From Anaerolineae bacterium (lineage in GTDB: Bacteria; Chloroflexota; Anaerolineae; UBA3071), in assembly GCA_029907105.1 (NCBI GenBank), contig JARYMM010000028.1, positions 1-44,240 of the forward strand: a stretch of 44,240 nt of DNA. Direction: 5' to 3'. This document shows, one piece after another, positions 25,286-33,519 of the stretch. The notes below the pieces were generated by a model that saw only the letters and a list, made by a program, of their open reading frames with translations, did not search any database and was not told where the DNA came from. The position numbers were made by a program, and so were the translations under genes. How positions within the stretch are numbered: position 1 is the first letter of the stretch; each line of letters opens with the position of its first letter.

Positions 25286-25361
25286 TGGAGCCACCCATCG
25301 GACTTGAACCGATAACCGAGCGCTTACGAAGCGCTTGCTCTGCCGATTGAGCTAGGGTGGC
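25286..25361 (-). tRNA. tRNA-Thr (anticodon CGT)
   Basis: 76 nt including an encoded CCA. The acceptor stem is GCCACCC/GGGTGGC with 7 perfect pairs. The anticodon arm is AGCGC-TTCGTAA-GCGCT, loop 7 nt, anticodon CGT, reading ACG codons. The T arm contains GGTTCAAGTCC. It has its own promoter and terminator, so it is an independent transcript. Confidence 0.96.
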
Positions 25362-25396
25362 CCGCCGGGCGGGGATAGCTTCCCCAACCGAGGGAC

Positions 25397-25425
25397 ATTA
25401 TACCCCTAAAGGCGAAAGGATGCAA
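25397..25425 (-). promoter_or_regulatory. promoter of tRNA-Thr
   Basis: TTGCAT (25420-25425), 17 bp, TATAAT (25397-25402) on the minus strand, 35 bases before the mature tRNA 5' end. It is upstream of nothing else until the ResB operon. Confidence 0.8.
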
Positions 25426-25443
25426 GTTTGGGCGGTTGCCGTA

Positions 25444-26523
25444 TCAGTGTAGCCTGAGCATCATGGGCAGATAGACGCGACGGGCCGGGATTCCTTCGCT
25501 GTGAGCTCCGTTCTTGCCCAGGAGCACATTGTCGGTTGTTCCACACAGGTCGTGAAAAACCGTCGCTCCGTCCAACTCATCGAAGTGCCACAGGGCACGT
25601 GTGGAGCCATCGCAGGCGAACGGTTCCACCGGCCGGACGAAGTTGGCCGTGTAGCGGGCCGTGCTGGAAAGGCGCAGTTCGTCAATCGCGCCCTCCAGCG
25701 CATTGCCGGTGAAGCCTTTGCCGACTTTCAGCGGCTGATCGGAATTGTTGGCCGAACAGGTGGCCGAACAACGCTGCGTTCCGTCATAGTAGGCCAGTGC
25801 CTTGCCCGCTGTAGCGTCGTAGACCAGGGCGACATGGTGCCAGCCCAGGGAGAGATAGCTGCTGGAGGTGCAGCAGATCACGCCGCAAGGGTAATCAATG
25901 CCCATGCAGCTACGCCAGGAGGGATAGCTGTACGTTCTCTCGATGTGCAGAGCATAAGCCCCCGGTTTGATGAACACCTCTTCCCACAGCAGGTCACGGA
26001 AGTTTACCCAGGCTTCGACGGTAAAACTGCCGCCTGCCAGGTCCAACTCCTCATGGTCGGCAGCCTCGGCGTAGTCGTCTATGCCGTCCAGGATCAAGGC
26101 CCCGGCCAGCGCCGGCTGTGACGCTGGGGCGATGCTGAAGTCCCCATCGCTCTCATCGTAAATGGCCGGATCGGCCAGGGAGCTGACCCATACGCGGTAG
26201 CCCCCGCCGGGTTCCAACCCTGACGGCACAAACCAGGCGAAGCTCCCGTCGCTGGGGGTGCTGGCCGCGATGGTGTGGACGGGGTTTCCCTCTTTGTACA
26301 GAACGATCTGGACGTCGGTCACATCGGAGCTGCTCACCCAGCGGATGGAGTAGAAATTGCGTTGGGACCAGGACTCGCCGCCGTTGGGGGCATCTATGAC
26401 GATTGCAGGCTCGCTGCCGATGGTTCCCGCTTCCGCCGCTGTTGAGGCGAGCATGGCCACGAGGAGCCATACAACTGTTTGCCACAATAACCGATATGGC
26501 AGGGTTCTTCTCAGGTATTTCAT
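25444..26523 (-). CDS. secreted protein with KNH/Ser-Thr-rich-type domain, LamG domain and YLPMM tail
   Basis: 359 residues from ATG at 26523 with GAGGTG upstream. A signal peptide covers about residues 1-32 (LLWQTVVWLLVAMLASTAAEA). Residues ~35-135 match the repeat often found in bacterial surface proteins: IDAPNGGESW, IRWVSS, IVLYKEG and ESDGDFSIA. From ~140 to 335 is a LamG/concanavalin-like domain (LDGIDDYAEA, GSFTVEAWVNF, GWHHVALVYD, GAIDELRLSSTARY), a carbohydrate- or protein-binding jelly roll. Six or more cysteines in the middle suggest disulfides. The end, RRVYLPMMLRLH, resembles the tail of the SpoIID-like protein. It is probably a cell-surface adhesin or binding protein; the ligand is unknown. 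Confidence 0.85.
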   Translation of the reverse strand: MKYLRRTLPYRLLWQTVVWLLVAMLASTAAEAGTIGSEPAIVIDAPNGGESWSQRNFYSIRWVSSSDVTDVQIVLYKEGNPVHTIAASTPSDGSFAWFVPSGLEPGGGYRVWVSSLADPAIYDESDGDFSIAPASQPALAGALILDGIDDYAEAADHEELDLAGGSFTVEAWVNFRDLLWEEVFIKPGAYALHIERTYSYPSWRSCMGIDYPCGVICCTSSSYLSLGWHHVALVYDATAGKALAYYDGTQRCSATCSANNSDQPLKVGKGFTGNALEGAIDELRLSSTARYTANFVRPVEPFACDGSTRALWHFDELDGATVFHDLCGTTDNVLLGKNGAHSEGIPARRVYLPMMLRLH

Positions 26524-26543
26524 TATCCTACACCTCGTTTCAA

Positions 26544-26571
26544 GTAAGACAACTGCTCGCAGTTGTCCTAC
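26544..26571. repeat. palindromic element GACAACTGC-TC-GCAGTTGTC
   Basis: Perfect 9-bp arms with a 2-nt centre at 26548-26567, extended by GTA/TAC outside one mismatch. It covers the stop codon of the SLC13 gene and the leader of the LamG gene. The same core with a longer stem recurs at 33408-33439. Confidence 0.88.
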
Positions 26572-28406
26572 AGCCTCCAGAAAAGGGCCAGGCCGACGAG
26601 CAGCATGAGAAAGCACACGATGGTCAGACGCCAGCCGATGCGCAAGAAATCCCCGAACTCGTAGTTGGCAGGCGCAATCATCAAGACATTGACCGGATGG
26701 GCGAGGGGGGTGAAGAAAGAGGCTGAGCAGCCGATCGCCGTGGCCACCGCTATGGCCTGGGGGTTGGCCCCAAGATGGATGGCCGCGCTGATCATGATCG
26801 GCCCGGTGACCAGCGCGGTGACCTGTCCCCCCATCACCTGTGTCAACATGGCCGTCAGCAGGTATGCCCCGGCGGCCAATGCCAATGGCCCCAGCGGGGT
26901 GGTGACGGCGACTATGGCCTGGCCGATCCTTTGTGCCAACCCGGTCTGCACCATGGACAGGCTCACCGCGTACATGCCGGCGATAAGGAAGATGGCCTGC
27001 CAGTTGATGGCGCGGTAGGCTTCTTCGATGCTCAGCATCCCACTGATCAAAAGCAGCAGCGCTCCGGCCATCATGGCCAGATGCACGGGCAGGCCCCAAA
27101 GGGAGAGGGCGATCGCCGCGGCGATCACGCTTACGCTCAGACCGGCCGGCAGCCGCTGCACGGGTTGGTCACTGGGGTCTGGCTCCAGCACGATGAAATC
27201 CGGGCTGCTGCGCAGTCGCTTCAGTTTGTCGCGCGAGCCGACCATCAGCAGGGAATCGCCCAGCATCAGCTTGAGGTCGCCGACGTCGGTGCGATAGCTG
27301 CGCCCGCTGCGATAGAGGGCCACCACGGTAAAGCCATAGCGGGTGCGGAACTCCAGCTCGCGCAGCGTGTGGCCCAGGGCGGGCGAGTGCGGCGCGACCA
27401 GCGCCTCGATGAGGAAGACGCCGCGCGTGCTGATGTGGTTGCCGGTGTTCTCCCGCCCGATCCTCAGGCCCATTTGGGCCAACTGCTCGACGCGTTCCTG
27501 GCGGCCGACGACGAGCAGGATATCGCCCGCCTGAATCACCTGCTGGGGAGGCGGTGAGAAGATGGCCTGCCGGCCATGCCACAGGCCGGCCACGGCTACC
27601 CCCAATCGTTCGCCAAGGCGGCTCTCGGCCAGGGGCTTGTTGGCCAGAGGCGAGCCGGGCAGCACCACGGCTTCCCATAGCCTCTCGCCGAGCTGGTAGT
27701 ATTCTTCCAGGTCGCTGGCCGTGGCGCGGGCGGCCATCAGCTCAGGCGGGGGCAGCCGCTCGGGCAGCAGGCGAGGGCCGAAAAGTCCCAGGAAGACGAT
27801 GCCGGCCAGGGCGACGAGGCCTCCGGTGGGCGTGAAGTCCAGTATCCGCAGCATGGCCTGCGGCGGGTGGGCCGCGGCCAAGAGGTTGCTGACGATGATG
27901 TTGGCCGTGGTGAAGTAGGTCGCGCAGCCGCCCAGCAGGCTGCCGTAGGCCACCGGAATGAGCAGCTTGCTGGGCTTGATGCCGGTGCGCCGGCAGGCCT
28001 CCATAGCACTGGGCAAGAGCAGTGCCCCTGCGGCCAGGTTGTTCATGAACAAGGAGAGGAAGGCGGCGCCGGTGGCATACAGCGCGATCAGGCGTCGCTC
28101 CGAGCTGGCTGCCAGATGTATCAGGCGATAGGCGATCCAGCGCGTGGCGCCGGATCTATGGAGCGCTTCGGTGATGATGAACAGGCTGAGCAGGGTCAGG
28201 ACCACCGGCTCGCTCAGGCCGGAAAAGGCTTTGAAAGCCGCCTGAGGGGTGTGCCCGGGGCCCAAGAGCCCCAGGCCCAGGAACTGTCCCAGCCCCAGGA
28301 TCATGGCTATGGAGAGGGCGGCCAGGTCCGCCCGCAGGCGGTTGAGGGAGACAAGCAGCAAAGGGATGGCGACGACGAAGATGAGGAAAAGTTGCGCTGG
28401 GATCAT
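26568..28406 (-). CDS. SLC13/DASS-type anion transporter with two TrkA-C domains
   Basis: 612 residues from ATG at 28406. The N- and C-terminal thirds are polytopic membrane domains with the divalent anion:sodium symporter layout (LFIITEALHRSGATRWIA, SLFMNNLAAGALLLPSAM, MLTQVMGGQVTALVTGPIMI). Between them, about residues 200-375, are two TrkA-C (RCK_C) regulatory domains (GERLGVAVAGLWHGRQAI and the stretch LRELEFRTRYGFTVVALYRS). Such proteins import sulfate, dicarboxylates or similar anions, often with ligand-dependent gating. The substrate cannot be read. It is followed by the palindromic element and the LamG gene. Confidence 0.9.
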   Translation of the reverse strand: MIPAQLFLIFVVAIPLLLVSLNRLRADLAALSIAMILGLGQFLGLGLLGPGHTPQAAFKAFSGLSEPVVLTLLSLFIITEALHRSGATRWIAYRLIHLAASSERRLIALYATGAAFLSLFMNNLAAGALLLPSAMEACRRTGIKPSKLLIPVAYGSLLGGCATYFTTANIIVSNLLAAAHPPQAMLRILDFTPTGGLVALAGIVFLGLFGPRLLPERLPPPELMAARATASDLEEYYQLGERLWEAVVLPGSPLANKPLAESRLGERLGVAVAGLWHGRQAIFSPPPQQVIQAGDILLVVGRQERVEQLAQMGLRIGRENTGNHISTRGVFLIEALVAPHSPALGHTLRELEFRTRYGFTVVALYRSGRSYRTDVGDLKLMLGDSLLMVGSRDKLKRLRSSPDFIVLEPDPSDQPVQRLPAGLSVSVIAAAIALSLWGLPVHLAMMAGALLLLISGMLSIEEAYRAINWQAIFLIAGMYAVSLSMVQTGLAQRIGQAIVAVTTPLGPLALAAGAYLLTAMLTQVMGGQVTALVTGPIMISAAIHLGANPQAIAVATAIGCSASFFTPLAHPVNVLMIAPANYEFGDFLRIGWRLTIVCFLMLLVGLALFWRL

Positions 28407-28471
28407 GAGAGTTCTTCTCAACTGAGGAGCCCACGCCGGGCAGGCGGCTTTTGGCCTCTGCGCGGGCCAGC

Positions 28472-29413
28472 TTATCCCTGCCGGAGGAAGTCCACGAGCC
28501 TGGGGTTGACGACATCCGGCCGCTCCACGTGAGGCAGGTGCCCGGCCTCTTCCACCAGCAGGAACTGAGGGGCCAGCAGGTCCCGCAACACCTGGCTGTG
28601 CGCCAGCGGATTCGTCTGATCCTCCATCCCCCAGATCAGGAGCACAGGCTTGCCCTCACCGGCCAGGCGCTGGTAGACGTAGCGCTTGTCCTCGTGGATG
28701 TAGTGCCGGGCGGTCGAAAGCAGGGCACGGCGAAAACCTTTGTACTGCATCTGCAGACGGTAGCGCTCCACCCAGTCGGGGAATCGCTCCGGCCGGTACA
28801 GATCACGCAACTGCGCTTTGGGCAGGGAGGGCACAAACACTGTTCTCATGAAGAGCTCGCCCAGCACGGGTGTCTTGAGGATTTTGGAGAGAAAGACGTT
28901 GACCGGAGAGGTGTACGGTGTCAGGGCCGGCGAGATGAGCACCACCTTGCGCACCATCTCGGGGTGTTCTGCGGCGAAATCGGCGGCGATTGCCCCGCCC
29001 ATGGAATGGCCGATCAGGTCCACAGGTAGCCGGATCGCCAGCGCGGCCAGGAGATCGTGCAACTGTTGGACGAACAGCCCCCGATCATAGGTCGTCTCGG
29101 GCCGGTCGGAATAGCCGCGCCCGAACAGGTCGTAGCGGAGCACGCGGTAGCCGGCCGCGGCCAGGGCCTGGAAGGTGAGATCCCAGGTATAGGAAGGGGC
29201 GGAGAAGCCATGCACCAGGACGACGGGCTGGCCGGTCTCAGGGCCGGCCAGCTCGTAGTGCACATATCCCTGGGGCAGCAGGACAAAGTCGCCGGGGGCC
29301 TGCTCGCGCACGGCCGGCGAAAGCGTCGCCTGCTCTGGGTCCCGCAAGATGACCAGGGTGACGATCAGGGCCATGGTGATTACAACGGCCAGGATGATGA
29401 GCCTCTTTCGCAT
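28472..29413 (-). CDS. alpha/beta hydrolase, membrane-anchored or lipoprotein-like
   Basis: 313 residues. An N-terminal hydrophobic helix (RLIILAVVITMALIVTLVIL) anchors or exports the protein. The hydrolase core has VVLVHGFSAPSYTWD (oxyanion region), the nucleophile elbow GHSMGG, the acid in WGMEDQTNPLA and the catalytic His in EEAGHLPHVERPD. It is closest to the epoxide hydrolase/haloperoxidase-like esterases; the substrate is unknown. It lies 65 bp upstream of the SLC13 transporter and 95 bp after efp, so it may be in the same transcript. ATG at 29413 gives the natural signal-like start. Confidence 0.9.
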   Translation of the reverse strand: MRKRLIILAVVITMALIVTLVILRDPEQATLSPAVREQAPGDFVLLPQGYVHYELAGPETGQPVVLVHGFSAPSYTWDLTFQALAAAGYRVLRYDLFGRGYSDRPETTYDRGLFVQQLHDLLAALAIRLPVDLIGHSMGGAIAADFAAEHPEMVRKVVLISPALTPYTSPVNVFLSKILKTPVLGELFMRTVFVPSLPKAQLRDLYRPERFPDWVERYRLQMQYKGFRRALLSTARHYIHEDKRYVYQRLAGEGKPVLLIWGMEDQTNPLAHSQVLRDLLAPQFLLVEEAGHLPHVERPDVVNPRLVDFLRQG

Positions 29414-29508
29414 TGCGAGCCTCCGGCAGAGTGGCTGCCCGGCGGAAGCTGAGCCAGCCGGAACGGGCGGCGTTATCGGGCCTGGCAGCTTTGGATCCCG
29501 CTGGCCTG

Positions 29509-30066
29509 CTACACCCGCGTGACGTAGGAGCCGTTGCGGGTGTCCACGCGCACGACATCCCCTTCCTCGATGAAGAGGGGCACTTTCACCACCAGACCGG
29601 TGGAGAGTGTGGCTTCCTTCAGCGCGCCGGTGGCCGTGTCACCGGCAAAGCCAGGCTCTGTCTGCACCACTTCCAGGTCCACCGTCGTGGGCAGCTCGAT
29701 GTTGATCGGCTCGCCTTCGTAGGTCTCCAGCTCCAGGACGAGCCCCTCCGTCAGATAATTGACGGCATCGCCCAGTATCTCGGCTGTGAGGGCCGGCTGC
29801 TCGAAGGTCTCCGTGTTCATGAAGTAGTACAGGTCGCCGTCGTTATACAGGTATTGCACCGTGGAATGGTCGAGGCGGATGTCCTGCACCCTTTGCCCGG
29901 AGCCGAAGGTCTGCTCGATGGTCGCCCCGGTGCGCAGGTTGCGCAGTTTGGTGCGGATGATGGCCGGGCCACGGCCCGGTTTGTGATGGGCAAATTCCAG
30001 GACGCGGTAGAGTTCCCCGTCCAATTCAAACGTGACGCCTTTGCGCAAGTCTTGTACGCCGATCAT
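29509..30066 (-). CDS. efp: translation elongation factor P
   Basis: 185 residues, standard length. EF-P binds the ribosome between the P and E sites and relieves stalling at polyproline. KOW-like domain I contains FAHHKPGRGPAIIRTKLRN, so the tip residue that is Lys in E. coli appears to be Arg here. Domains II and III follow, with YFMNTETFEQ, VVQTEPGFAGDTATGALKEA, VPLFIEEGDVVRVDTRNGSY. ATG at 30066; AAGGAG is 12 bases upstream. It is preceded by a plausible promoter and a leader containing GTC octamers and hairpins. No EarP-like or other modifying enzyme lies nearby. Confidence 0.97.
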   Translation of the reverse strand: MIGVQDLRKGVTFELDGELYRVLEFAHHKPGRGPAIIRTKLRNLRTGATIEQTFGSGQRVQDIRLDHSTVQYLYNDGDLYYFMNTETFEQPALTAEILGDAVNYLTEGLVLELETYEGEPINIELPTTVDLEVVQTEPGFAGDTATGALKEATLSTGLVVKVPLFIEEGDVVRVDTRNGSYVTRV

Positions 30067-30083
30067 GTTCGTTGTTTACTCCT

Positions 30084-30107
30084 TGATGGTCGGATGGTCG
30101 CTTGGTC
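30084..30107. repeat. three GGTC octamers in the efp leader
   Basis: TGATGGTC, GGATGGTC, GCTTGGTC in exact 8-nt register, just upstream of the efp ribosome-binding site. The same octamer family forms the expanded P3 arm of the SAM riboswitch at 41433-41514. Confidence 0.85.
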
Positions 30108-30125
30108 TGATAGTTTCCAATGGAT

Positions 30126-30161
30126 ACAGGGTTGCTCTCGCCGGACGGTCAAGGCCAGCGG
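30126..30161. repeat. direct repeat, copy 1 (partner at 30412-30448)
   Basis: AGGGTTGCTCTCGCCGGACG and following bases match 30412-30448 with about three differences over ~34 bp. Copy 2 folds into an 8-bp CCCGCCGG/CCGGCGGG hairpin. Both lie in the 430-bp gap between dinG and efp. Confidence 0.8.
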
Positions 30162-30184
30162 AAAGGATGAAGCTGTCATCATCA

Positions 30185-30214
30185 AGTGTACACCAACAGC
30201 AGGCCAACTGTCAA
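30185..30214 (-). promoter_or_regulatory. probable efp promoter
   Basis: TTGACA (30209-30214), 18 bp, TACACT (30185-30190) on the minus strand, about 119 bases upstream of the efp ATG. Confidence 0.6.
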
Positions 30215-30232
30215 ATCCCTGAGACGCCGTGG

Positions 30233-30300
30233 GCTTGCGCAGCGGTGTGCGCAAGCGGGGTCCGAGTTCGTCTGCTCGCGCTGGACCTTGGTCCAGCGCG
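30233..30300. other. two strong hairpins in the dinG-efp gap
   Basis: GCTTGCGC/GCGCAAGC (30233-30256, 8-nt loop) and CGCGCTGGAC/GTCCAGCGCG (30277-30300, 4-nt loop). Neither is followed by a T run on either strand, so they are not standard terminators. The rest of 30301-30497 shows only the second copy of the direct repeat. Confidence 0.75.
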
Positions 30301-30411
30301 ACAGCGGCCCCCCGCAGCGGCATTCAAGCGGCGGATTAAGGTCTGCCTTGAGCAGGTTTTTCGGATAGGCCTTTGGAGCGGGAGATTGCGGCCTGCTGAG
30401 ACTCGGCCCAT

Positions 30412-30448
30412 CCAGGGTTGCTCCCGCCGGACGGTCAAGCCCGGCGGG
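30412..30448. repeat. direct repeat, copy 2 (partner at 30126-30161)
   Basis: Same core as copy 1, with a perfect 8-bp stem at 30423-30430 and 30441-30448. It is reminiscent of a REP-like hairpin element. Confidence 0.8.
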
Positions 30449-30497
30449 AAAACGGCCGACCTGGCAGCCCGCCATGAGCTCTTGTGACCTGCTGGGG

Positions 30498-33374
30498 CTA
30501 ACCGTCAATCCACCGCGCCGCCGCCTGCGGCAGGCTGGCGATAGGGCCGCGCCGCACGGTGCACTCGGGCAGCGAATCGAGGAACATCTGGCCGTAGGCC
30601 TTGCTCTGCAAGCGGCGATCGAGCACCACCACCACGCCGCGGTCGCTCTTGGAGCGGATCAGCCGGCCGAACCCCTGCCGGAAGCGCAGGATGGTTTCCG
30701 GCACCGAGTACTGGTAGAAGGGCTCGTCGAAGCTCTCGCTGCGGGCGGCGAAGATGGGGTCGGTGGGCACGGAGAAGGGCAACCGGACGATGACCAGACA
30801 GCTCAGCGCCGGCCCCATCACGTCAATCCCCTCCCAGAAGCTGCGCGTGCCCAGTAACGCCGTCTTATCCAGCGTGCGGAAGCTCTCCAGCAACTGTGCG
30901 CGGGAGCCGCCGCTGCCCTGCTCCAGCACGGTGATGCCCTCGTCGGCCAGGCGCGGGGCGATGGCCTGTGCCGTGCGGTGCAACTGGTTGTAGGAGGTGA
31001 AGAGGGCCAGCGTGCGCCCGCCGGTGGCGATAATCAACTCGGCCAGCGCCTGCTCCACAGCCCGCTGGTAGCCCGGCGTGTTTGGCTCCGGGATGTCCGT
31101 GGGCAGATAGAGCAAAGTTGCCTTCGCATAGTCGAAGGGAGAGCCGACGGCCAGCGTGTCCGCTTCCCAGGCATGCAGCCGCTCCTGGATGAAGTCGAAC
31201 TCGCCCGCCGTGCGCAGCGTGGCCGAGGTGAGGATGACCGTCTCCTTGGGCCTGAGCAGGTACTTCTCCACCAGGGGGCCGACGTGCAAGGGGGCGGCGT
31301 GCAGGGAGAGATGCCGCCCGCGTTCGGGCGGGGCGACCTCCAGCCAGTAGATGGAGGCTGCCGAGGGCTGGCTGACCAGAGCGCCAATTTGGGCCACCTG
31401 CTCCCGCACCTGCAGGGTCACGTCGGCCAGGTTCTGCACCATCTCTTCGTGGTCGGGGATGTCGTAGTCCAGCAGCTCGTTGAGGCCGCCGATGAGGTTT
31501 TGCAAGCCGTCGGCCAGGCGGCGCAGGGTGTCGGCAGCGTTGTCCCAGGCCACCTCCACGCTGCTCCAGGCGGGCTGAATACGCAGCCCCGCCGTGACGC
31601 GCACCCGCTGGCTGTAGGTGCTGCCGCTGTGGTTGATCTCCTGCTCTTCCACGAACTGGTGCAGGGCGTCGAAGAAGGCCACCGCCCGCTCCCGGGCGCG
31701 GGCGACCAGGGCCTGCAGGGGTGTGACGTAGACGGCCAGTTGGGCGTGAAGTGCCGGCGGCAACGCCCGCTGGCAGCGGGTCAGCAGCTCGGGCAAGAGG
31801 CCGCTGGAGCGCAGGTCGGCCTGGGCGTGCAGGTCGTCCAGCAGGCGGGTCAGGTGCCACTCGTCGCTGGCGAAGCTGAGCTGGTGAGTGGTGGCTGCCT
31901 CCAGTTGATGGGCCTCGTCCACGATAAGGTGTTTGTACTCCGGCAGCACGCGGTTTTCCACAGCCACGTCGGAAAGCAACAGGGCGTGGTTGACGATGAT
32001 CAGATGGGCGTTTTCGGCGCGGCGACGCGCCTGGTAGAAATAGCAGCGGCCGCGGTGGGCGTACCAGCACTGATCGGGAAAGCAGCTCTCATTGCTGGCG
32101 GCGACCTGCAGCCAGATGGCCTGGTCGCGGGCCGTGGGCAGGAACAGCTCTGTCTGATCGCCGCTGCGGGTGAATTGCAGCCAGACGAGGACGCGGGCCA
32201 GCACGCGCAGTTCGTCTGGCGACAGGTCGCGGCGGGAGCGCATGGCCGCCAGCCGCCGCATGCAGATGTAGTTGGTGCGGCCTTTCAACAGGGCCACGCG
32301 CAGCTTGTGTAAGGGTGTGTTCCCCTCCTGCAGCGCCAGCACCCGCTGCAGGTCGGGAATGTCCTTGTTGTAGAGCTGATCCTGGAGGTTGATGGTGTTG
32401 GTGGAAATGACCACGCGGGTGCAGTTCTGCACGGCGTAGTGGACGGCCGGCAACAGGTAGGCGATAGACTTGCCTACGCCGGTGCCCGCTTCCACCAGCA
32501 GTTGCTCGCCTCTGTTGAAGGCCCGGGTCACGGCGCGCAGCATGTCCACCTGCGGCGGGCGATGCTCGAAGTGCGGGAAATAGCGGGCGAAGAGCCCCTC
32601 AGGCTCCAGCATACGCGCCAGCGCTTCCTCATCGAGTGGGCGAGGGCTGAGCGCCGGATGCAGAGGCTCCGCCGCCTCCTCCTCTTCCTCTTCAAACAAC
32701 GGGCCGGCGGGGCCGGTCTCGAGTTCGGCGGCAGGGCCGGCAGCGGGGCGTGGGGCGACGAAGACGCGGCGGCTGCGGCGCTGCTCGATCTCCTGGAAGA
32801 AGGCACGCAGCGGCCAGTCGCTGTGGGCGGCCAGGCGGCTGATCTCTTGAATGACCGGCAAGGGCACCGCTGTCTCGGCGTGGCGTATGAGGGCCAGGAA
32901 GAGCTCTCGCGTGGCCTGGGCGTCGTCCAGGGCGCGGTGCTGTTGCGGGAAGGGGATGGCGAAATGGGCCATTAACTGATCGAGGCTGTAGCGGCTTTGC
33001 GCCGGCAACAGGATGGAGGCCAGTTCGAAGGTATCCAGGGTGGGATGGGCGAAGGGCAAGCCTTTCTGGCGCAGGAAGCCCAGGTCGAAATCCACGTTGT
33101 GGCCGATGATGATGGTGCTGGTATCGCCAATGAAGCGGCGCAGCGCGCTGGCTACCTCGGGGAGGGACGGCGCGCCGGCCACCATCGGCGAGGTGATGCC
33201 CGTCAGTTGGGTGATGCTGAAGGGCACGGCGCGGCCGGGGTTGACCAGGCTGGACCACTCCGCCAGCACCTGGCCGTCGCTGCCGAAGCGCACGGCGCCG
33301 ATCTCGATGATGGCGTCCCGTTCGCTGTCGGTCCCTGTGGTCTCGGTATCCAATGCCACGTAGATGTGGGCCAT
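30498..33374 (-). CDS. dinG: DinG-family helicase with N-terminal DEDD exonuclease domain
   Basis: 958 residues from ATG at 33374 with GGAGGGAG upstream. Residues ~1-165 are a DnaQ-like 3'-5' exonuclease: VALDTETTGTD, IIGHNVDFDLGFL and QHRALDDAQATREL hold the acidic and His active-site residues. The helicase part has Walker A EAGTGVGKSIAYLLP, an Fe-S cluster-type set of cysteines (NYICMRR, SCFPDQCW, GRCYF), DEAH in LIVDEAHQL, and C-terminal motifs GTRSFWEGIDVMG and RQGFGRLIRSKSDRGVVVVL. It should unwind and trim DNA during repair or replication-fork rescue, a domain order known from Gram-positive DinG. Its leader carries a very large nested inverted repeat. Confidence 0.95.
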   Translation of the reverse strand: MAHIYVALDTETTGTDSERDAIIEIGAVRFGSDGQVLAEWSSLVNPGRAVPFSITQLTGITSPMVAGAPSLPEVASALRRFIGDTSTIIIGHNVDFDLGFLRQKGLPFAHPTLDTFELASILLPAQSRYSLDQLMAHFAIPFPQQHRALDDAQATRELFLALIRHAETAVPLPVIQEISRLAAHSDWPLRAFFQEIEQRRSRRVFVAPRPAAGPAAELETGPAGPLFEEEEEEAAEPLHPALSPRPLDEEALARMLEPEGLFARYFPHFEHRPPQVDMLRAVTRAFNRGEQLLVEAGTGVGKSIAYLLPAVHYAVQNCTRVVISTNTINLQDQLYNKDIPDLQRVLALQEGNTPLHKLRVALLKGRTNYICMRRLAAMRSRRDLSPDELRVLARVLVWLQFTRSGDQTELFLPTARDQAIWLQVAASNESCFPDQCWYAHRGRCYFYQARRRAENAHLIIVNHALLLSDVAVENRVLPEYKHLIVDEAHQLEAATTHQLSFASDEWHLTRLLDDLHAQADLRSSGLLPELLTRCQRALPPALHAQLAVYVTPLQALVARARERAVAFFDALHQFVEEQEINHSGSTYSQRVRVTAGLRIQPAWSSVEVAWDNAADTLRRLADGLQNLIGGLNELLDYDIPDHEEMVQNLADVTLQVREQVAQIGALVSQPSAASIYWLEVAPPERGRHLSLHAAPLHVGPLVEKYLLRPKETVILTSATLRTAGEFDFIQERLHAWEADTLAVGSPFDYAKATLLYLPTDIPEPNTPGYQRAVEQALAELIIATGGRTLALFTSYNQLHRTAQAIAPRLADEGITVLEQGSGGSRAQLLESFRTLDKTALLGTRSFWEGIDVMGPALSCLVIVRLPFSVPTDPIFAARSESFDEPFYQYSVPETILRFRQGFGRLIRSKSDRGVVVVLDRRLQSKAYGQMFLDSLPECTVRRGPIASLPQAAARWIDG

Positions 33375-33387
33375 GACACTCCCTCCA

Positions 33388-33463
33388 CCTGTGCGGTTGG
33401 TAGGTAGTAGTGGGACAACTGCTCGCAGTTGTCCCACTATTGCGTCCATCGCAACCGCACAGG
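33388..33463. repeat. nested inverted repeat in the dinG leader
   Basis: Inner perfect 15-bp arms 33408-33422 and 33425-33439 with a 2-nt centre, and outer perfect 12-bp arms CCTGTGCGGTTG (33388-33399) and CAACCGCACAGG (33452-33463). The transcript leader would fold into a long cruciform-like hairpin ending just above the Shine-Dalgarno site. The inner core matches 26544-26571. Confidence 0.93.
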
Positions 33464-33490
33464 TAGCACTCCCTTCCTTCCTCGGCGGAC

Positions 33491-33519
33491 ATTATACATC
33501 AAAGGGAACAAGTAGACAA
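33491..33519 (-). promoter_or_regulatory. dinG promoter
   Basis: TTGTCT (33514-33519), 17 bp, TATAAT (33491-33496) on the minus strand, 117 bases upstream of the dinG start. Confidence 0.75.

Noticed and set aside
26524..27099. N-terminal extension of the LamG gene
   Set aside because: Lies over the SLC13 gene in another frame; signal peptide and Shine-Dalgarno place the start at 26523.
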